10,329 bases of DNA from positions 1 through 10,329 of the forward strand of contig DAOLWP010000020.1 in assembly GCA_035421265.1 (NCBI GenBank), in the 5' to 3' direction. Below are positions 7,362 through 10,329 of the stretch, piece by piece. Each line of letters starts with the position of its first letter. The stretch's first letter is position 1. Source of the stretch: UBA6220 sp937870835. Lineage in GTDB: Bacteria; Patescibacteriota; Minisyncoccia; Minisyncoccales; Minisyncoccaceae. Under the pieces are notes generated by a model. The model did not search any database. It was not told the origin of the DNA and saw nothing but the letters and a program-made list of their open reading frames with translations. The translations under genes were made by a program, and so were the position numbers.

Positions 7362-8207
7362 TTATTGGTTGTCTAAGGCGCACTTTGAACCTTTTTGGCA
7401 AAGGTCAGCCCTATTTCCAAACCGTAATTCTATATATTTATAGTTCGCTAAATTATTGGCGTATTCTTTTTTGCTTAGTATAGTGGCTAATTTTTGAATT
7501 TGCCAATCTAAATTATCCTGAAGATTAAAATATATTTTACAACCATTTTCTAAATTAAAAGATGTTTTATCAGCCGCCAATAAAGTAAATGTGTTTCCAG
7601 AAAGATTATATTTGGCGATTTGCTTTAATGTTTTTTGAGCTCCTTCTAAAATATTTTTCTTAAGGGTTTGGTTGTTTTTAATAATTTCGTTTTGCTCTAT
7701 GATTATTAAAGCTGGATTGGCGGCCATATCTTCACAATTTTTAACAAAACTGGCCTTATTGTCCACTAAATAACAAATAGAGGGATTTTTATAGTCTTCT
7801 CTCCAAACTGCGATTGGCTCTTTTGTTTTTGCTTCAAAAATTAAAGTTTTTCCTATATAATCTTTTTGGATATTAAGGCTTTCTAATTCAGGAAACTCAG
7901 CTAAAACAGATTCAATGTTTTTCGCCTGATAAGCTCCGAAAATAAGAATAACAATTTGATGTCCTAAAAAATTATAAGAATAGTTAATTTTGTCCAAAAG
8001 GGCTTTATTGAGTTTATCTTCCGAAATATCAACTGAACCGCTTACTTGAACTGGTTTAATGGTAAATTTTGAAGAATAATATACTAATCCAGCCGCTGCT
8101 GTTCCCAAAAAAATAACTAAACCCAATAAGGAAAAATAAAATTTTGACAAAAAATTTTTTTTCTTTCTTTTTTTAATAGATTTTGTTCTTCTTTTATTTT
8201 TTCGCAT
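7362..8207 (-). CDS. FtsQ/DivIB-like cell division protein
   Basis: Probable bitopic membrane protein of the division machinery; 281 residues, near the usual FtsQ size. The N-terminus is strongly basic (many Lys/Arg in residues 2-18). One membrane helix follows (about 23-44), and the rest would lie outside the membrane. Residues 48-136 (FTIKPVQVSGSVDISEDKL ... GKTLIFEAKTKEPIAVWR) have the layout of a POTRA domain as in FtsQ: a strand entering VSG, a helix, then a closing strand ending in EPIAVW. The C-terminal part ends with YKYIELRFGNRADL (257-270), like the terminal strand segment of FtsQ. The extracytoplasmic part carries five cysteines (145, 158, 223, 270, 276), which is unusual for FtsQ. 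It starts 18 nt after the FemAB-like gene and is probably the last gene of that operon. Neither ftsA nor ftsZ is in the window. No Shine-Dalgarno sequence. Another POTRA-bearing envelope protein remains possible. Confidence 0.7.
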   Translation of the reverse strand: MRKNKRRTKSIKKRKKKNFLSKFYFSLLGLVIFLGTAAAGLVYYSSKFTIKPVQVSGSVDISEDKLNKALLDKINYSYNFLGHQIVILIFGAYQAKNIESVLAEFPELESLNIQKDYIGKTLIFEAKTKEPIAVWREDYKNPSICYLVDNKASFVKNCEDMAANPALIIIEQNEIIKNNQTLKKNILEGAQKTLKQIAKYNLSGNTFTLLAADKTSFNLENGCKIYFNLQDNLDWQIQKLATILSKKEYANNLANYKYIELRFGNRADLCQKGSKCALDNQ

Positions 8208-8225
8208 TAGTTTTAGTAAAATTAT

Positions 8226-9263
8226 CTATAAATTTCTTTTTTTTCTACGAATTTGCTCTAATAAATAAGTAAACCAATATAATGGAGACAAAATATAATC
8301 TTGAGTTTGCATATATTGTTTGACATTCCCGCCAAACCCCATCTTAAAAAGCGTGGGGCCAGCCCAGGGATGGCTTGGTTCTTTTTGCGGGTCTACATAA
8401 CCCCAAAAATCATATAAAAAACAGCCCCTTCTTTTAGCTTCTTTAATAATTTCCCATTGTAAAAGATAAGGAATAGAAAATTTTGAAAATTTTTGTAAAG
8501 ACGCGGCTTGATGATAAAAACCAATTCCCTGCCAAAAAATTATTAAAGCGCCAGCGGCAATTTCATTTTTGTATTTTCCAAAAAACAAAGCAACTTGTTT
8601 GTCTTTAATAAAGGCCTCAAATTCATTTTGAATATATCTGTCTGAAAATGGAACAAAATGCTGATGCTCTGCTACAGCTTGATTTAAGATTTGATAAGAC
8701 GGTAAACTATCAGCGCTTTCGCTCATTTCAAAACTAATATCCAAATTTTTTTCTGCCTGACGTATTAAATACCGAGTTGTCTTGCGCATTTGTTTTAAAA
8801 GTTCTTCTTCGGTTGGCCGAATATCTAACTTCCAAGTGGCTTCGTAGGCATTAGCGTGCATTGGCGCTTTGCGCAAACCAAGCTGTTGAAAAACTTGACC
8901 ATTATTTTCGTTCCTCTCCCATAAAGGATTTATTCTAATAAAACTTGCCTTCTCTTGATTGCCAATTTTGGCTATCTCTTTCAAAAAAATCTCTAAAATT
9001 TCAAATTTTTTAGTATTATCAATGTCTTCTAAAATCATTGGTCCATGCTGAATTAACAAATAAGTGCCCCTTTTTGCTTTAATTTTACTTACTAAAGCAG
9101 TCGCTAATAATTTTGTTCCATTTTTCAGGCCCAAACGCCAAACTTTATGACCTTGCTTGGTTTGAAATTCTCCCCAATTCCAAGATTGTAAAAAAGTTTT
9201 TTCCGTAATTAAACTTAAAAAATTTTCCCATTCTTTTTTATCTTTTATTTCCTCAACATTCAT
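8226..9263 (-). CDS. FemAB-family aminoacyltransferase (peptidoglycan cross-bridge type)
   Basis: Family members are GNAT-fold enzymes that move amino acids from aminoacyl-tRNA onto the peptidoglycan stem peptide, building cross-bridges; the amino acid used here cannot be read from sequence. At 345 residues it is close to FemX. Family features visible: FLQSWNWGEFQ (24-34), LLIQHGPM (69-76), the basic helix LLKQMRKTTRYLIRQAEKN (155-173), YHQAAS (250-255), LLQWEIIKEAKRRGC (267-281) leading into YDFWGY (284-289), and LFKMGFGG (305-312), all in the family order. The C-terminus is basic (RRKKRNL). No signal peptide or membrane segment, so it should act at the inner face of the membrane. It starts 11 nt after the TIM-barrel gene and is followed 18 nt later by the FtsQ-like gene, fitting a wall/division operon. 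No Shine-Dalgarno sequence. A lysylated-lipid or other acyl-acceptor role within the superfamily cannot be excluded. Confidence 0.87.
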   Translation of the reverse strand: MNVEEIKDKKEWENFLSLITEKTFLQSWNWGEFQTKQGHKVWRLGLKNGTKLLATALVSKIKAKRGTYLLIQHGPMILEDIDNTKKFEILEIFLKEIAKIGNQEKASFIRINPLWERNENNGQVFQQLGLRKAPMHANAYEATWKLDIRPTEEELLKQMRKTTRYLIRQAEKNLDISFEMSESADSLPSYQILNQAVAEHQHFVPFSDRYIQNEFEAFIKDKQVALFFGKYKNEIAAGALIIFWQGIGFYHQAASLQKFSKFSIPYLLQWEIIKEAKRRGCFLYDFWGYVDPQKEPSHPWAGPTLFKMGFGGNVKQYMQTQDYILSPLYWFTYLLEQIRRKKRNL

Positions 9264-9274
9264 TTTAATTTTTA

Positions 9275-9985
9275 TTAAAAACCCATTTCTTTAATAATAT
9301 TATCTCGTCCCTTTAATAAATTATTAATATAAGTGATGGCCGCCAACTGGTCAGTAATTTTATTCTCTAATTCTATAGCGCAAAATTCAGAAAAATAACT
9401 TAAAGGATATTTTCTTAAATAATCTAATTCATTCAAATTATTTAAAGTATGGCTCGCATAATGAACTTTTTCATTTTCATCTAAAATAAATTTATCTTTT
9501 ACTGCGCTAATATGATTACAGCGAGGAGGATATTTTTCTACCATTTTTATATTTATATCATAACAGCCATCGTTAATTCTTTGGCTATTTTCTAAGTGGC
9601 TAAAATCTAAACACAAACCGCCCCATCTTTTTAATTCTTTTTCGTCTAATGGCGAACTTGTATTTTCAATGCAAATTACTCCTTTATACTTTTCCCATTC
9701 TTTAGGAATTGGAAAATCTCTTTCTGAGTGCGTATTGAATATCTGAGTATTATATTTTTTAATAAAATATTCAATTTCCGACAACTTCATATCACTGCGC
9801 AAATGCACAAAAGGAATGCTTTTAATTTTAGATTGCAAAAGCGAAGAATAAATCTCTTTCCGCTCTTCATTATCAGCGCAAGTTAAAAACAACGCCACCT
9901 CTTTAATGCCTAAATTATTAATTTCTTTAATTTTTTCTTCCCAGCGCGAACCGCTAGTAGTCACAATGCTTGGAAAAATTCTCAT
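9275..9985 (-). CDS. Xylose-isomerase/endonuclease-IV-like TIM-barrel protein
   Basis: Small (236 residues) soluble protein with the motif order of the AP-endonuclease-2/xylose-isomerase-like TIM barrel. Visible: start strand MRIFPSIVTTSG; PFVHLRSDM (H61); FNTHSE (H86); VICIENTSS (E107), like the Glu strand of endonuclease IV; GGLCLDFSH (D127, H130), like its LDxxH; CNHISAVKD (H158); and CAIELEN (E205 or E207) near the end. Most putative metal ligands are present, so a metal-dependent enzyme is likely. The reaction could be sugar-phosphate isomerisation/epimerisation or, less likely, abasic-site cleavage, since the protein is shorter than endonuclease IV (about 280). The substrate is not recognisable. 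It starts 13 nt after the YbaB-like gene and ends 11 nt before the FemAB gene, so it is probably co-transcribed with them. No Shine-Dalgarno sequence. The fold is a fair call from motif order; the function is not assigned. Confidence 0.65.
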   Translation of the reverse strand: MRIFPSIVTTSGSRWEEKIKEINNLGIKEVALFLTCADNEERKEIYSSLLQSKIKSIPFVHLRSDMKLSEIEYFIKKYNTQIFNTHSERDFPIPKEWEKYKGVICIENTSSPLDEKELKRWGGLCLDFSHLENSQRINDGCYDINIKMVEKYPPRCNHISAVKDKFILDENEKVHYASHTLNNLNELDYLRKYPLSYFSEFCAIELENKITDQLAAITYINNLLKGRDNIIKEMGF

Positions 9986-9998
9986 AAAATTATAAAAT

Positions 9999-10262
9999 TT
10001 AAAATTTTAAACCAGTAAGCTGCGCTGTTTTTTGCGCCATTTCCATTTTAGCTCTTTGCGAAACTTCATTAATTAGCTCTTTTAAAATTTGCTCTTGCTT
10101 TTCAACTGCAAGGTTGGGATTTAGGGCTAAGCTTATAATTTCCCCTCGACCATTTAAAATAACTTTAACTCCTTCTTTTTCGCCATTAAAAGTTTGTTTA
10201 GCAAATTCATTGTCTAATTCTTTTAATTTTTGAATATCTTTTATTTTATCAAATATGCTCAT
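9999..10262 (-). CDS. YbaB/EbfC-family nucleoid-associated protein
   Basis: Small DNA-binding protein of the YbaB/EbfC type, which forms dimers shaped like tweezers and coats the nucleoid. At 87 residues it is slightly shorter than the usual 100-110. Seen: an N-terminal helix rich in Lys and Glu (IFDKIKDIQKLKELDNEF, 3-20); the central beta strands GVKVILNGRGEIISLALNP (31-49), matching the family pattern of V.V..NG.GE......I.P; and a C-terminal helix (55-79) ending with QLTGL. The Met-rich linker typical of the family's first helix is missing. Usual partners dnaX and recR are not adjacent in this window. It is the first gene of the leftward cluster, with a promoter just upstream. No Shine-Dalgarno sequence precedes the start. 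Confidence 0.83.
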   Translation of the reverse strand: MSIFDKIKDIQKLKELDNEFAKQTFNGEKEGVKVILNGRGEIISLALNPNLAVEKQEQILKELINEVSQRAKMEMAQKTAQLTGLKF

Positions 10263-10295
10263 TTAAGTTTATAAATTATTTATTATTATTTTTAT

Positions 10296-10323
10296 ATTTT
10301 ACCTTTCTAAAATATTTAGTCAA
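10296..10323 (-). promoter_or_regulatory. Promoter of the ybaB-like/TIM/femAB/ftsQ-like operon
   Basis: On the minus strand TTGACT (10323-10318) is followed by a 16-nt spacer and TAAAAT (10301-10296). Each box matches the consensus at five of six positions. Predicted initiation near 10289 leaves a short AT-only leader of about 27 nt before the YbaB-like start. No other promoter of this quality was noticed in the 11-18 nt spacers, which supports a single transcript for the four genes. Confidence 0.5.
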
Positions 10324-10329
10324 ATATAT

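Noticed and set aside
7289..7483. Plus-strand 64-codon open frame
   Set aside because: It overlaps the 3' end of the FtsQ-like gene in antisense, has no recognisable motif or initiation signal, and covers the surface-gene promoter.
201..10262. Alternative genetic code (UGA read as Gly), known in some CPR lineages
   Set aside because: All genes reach expected lengths with the standard code, and none needs readthrough of an in-frame UGA.

Overview
This window looks like part of a draft, probably metagenome-derived scaffold (it contains a run of exactly 100 N) from an AT-rich bacterium. The most likely source is a member of the Candidate Phyla Radiation (Patescibacteria, Parcubacteria-like). 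The reasons are the AT-rich bases, short AT-only intergenic spacers, start codons without Shine-Dalgarno sequences, a compact ValRS, a small FtsQ-like/FemAB pair, and a very large Cys-rich repeat surface protein with CARDB, PKD and FN3-type modules. This assignment is inference from gene style; no rRNA or other phylogenetic marker was tested. The standard bacterial code fits, because no gene needs UGA read as sense.

Layout, left to right. (1) A strong rho-independent terminator at 31-63 closes a plus-strand gene lying off the left edge. (2) valS (201-2558, +), a compact valyl-tRNA synthetase, follows a weak candidate promoter. (3) Between valS and the convergent gene lies a short GC-richer, hairpin-rich patch (about 2572-2656) and a bidirectional terminator (2661-2697). 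(4) One giant minus-strand gene (7228 down to 2728) encodes a secreted, membrane-anchored mosaic protein: signal peptide, two CARDB domains, at least nine four-Cys modules, three or more six-Cys TSP1-like modules, two nearly identical PKD domains, two FN3-like domains, a DUF11-like domain, a C-terminal membrane helix and a short basic tail. The 100-N gap at 6084-6183 splits it into two reading frames. The flanking repeats predict a true gap of 156 nt (or 156 + n x 303), which restores a single frame and a protein of at least about 1518 residues. (5) A minus-strand cluster follows, in transcription order from the right edge: YbaB/EbfC-like protein (10262-9999), xylose-isomerase/endonuclease-IV-like TIM barrel (9985-9275), FemAB-type aminoacyltransferase (9263-8226) and FtsQ-like division protein (8207-7362). 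Spacers are 11-18 nt, so these four genes probably form one operon, driven by a promoter visible at 10296-10323. The surface gene has its own good promoter at 7275-7303.

Biologically, three minus-strand products concern the cell envelope: FemAB (probable peptidoglycan cross-bridge), FtsQ-like (division/septal wall) and the repeat protein (cell-surface adhesin or host-contact candidate). The other two are a nucleoid-type protein and a metal-dependent TIM barrel of unknown substrate. No RNA genes, insertion sequences or CRISPR arrays were found. The most notable material is the internally duplicated, homogenised surface gene and its resolvable assembly gap.
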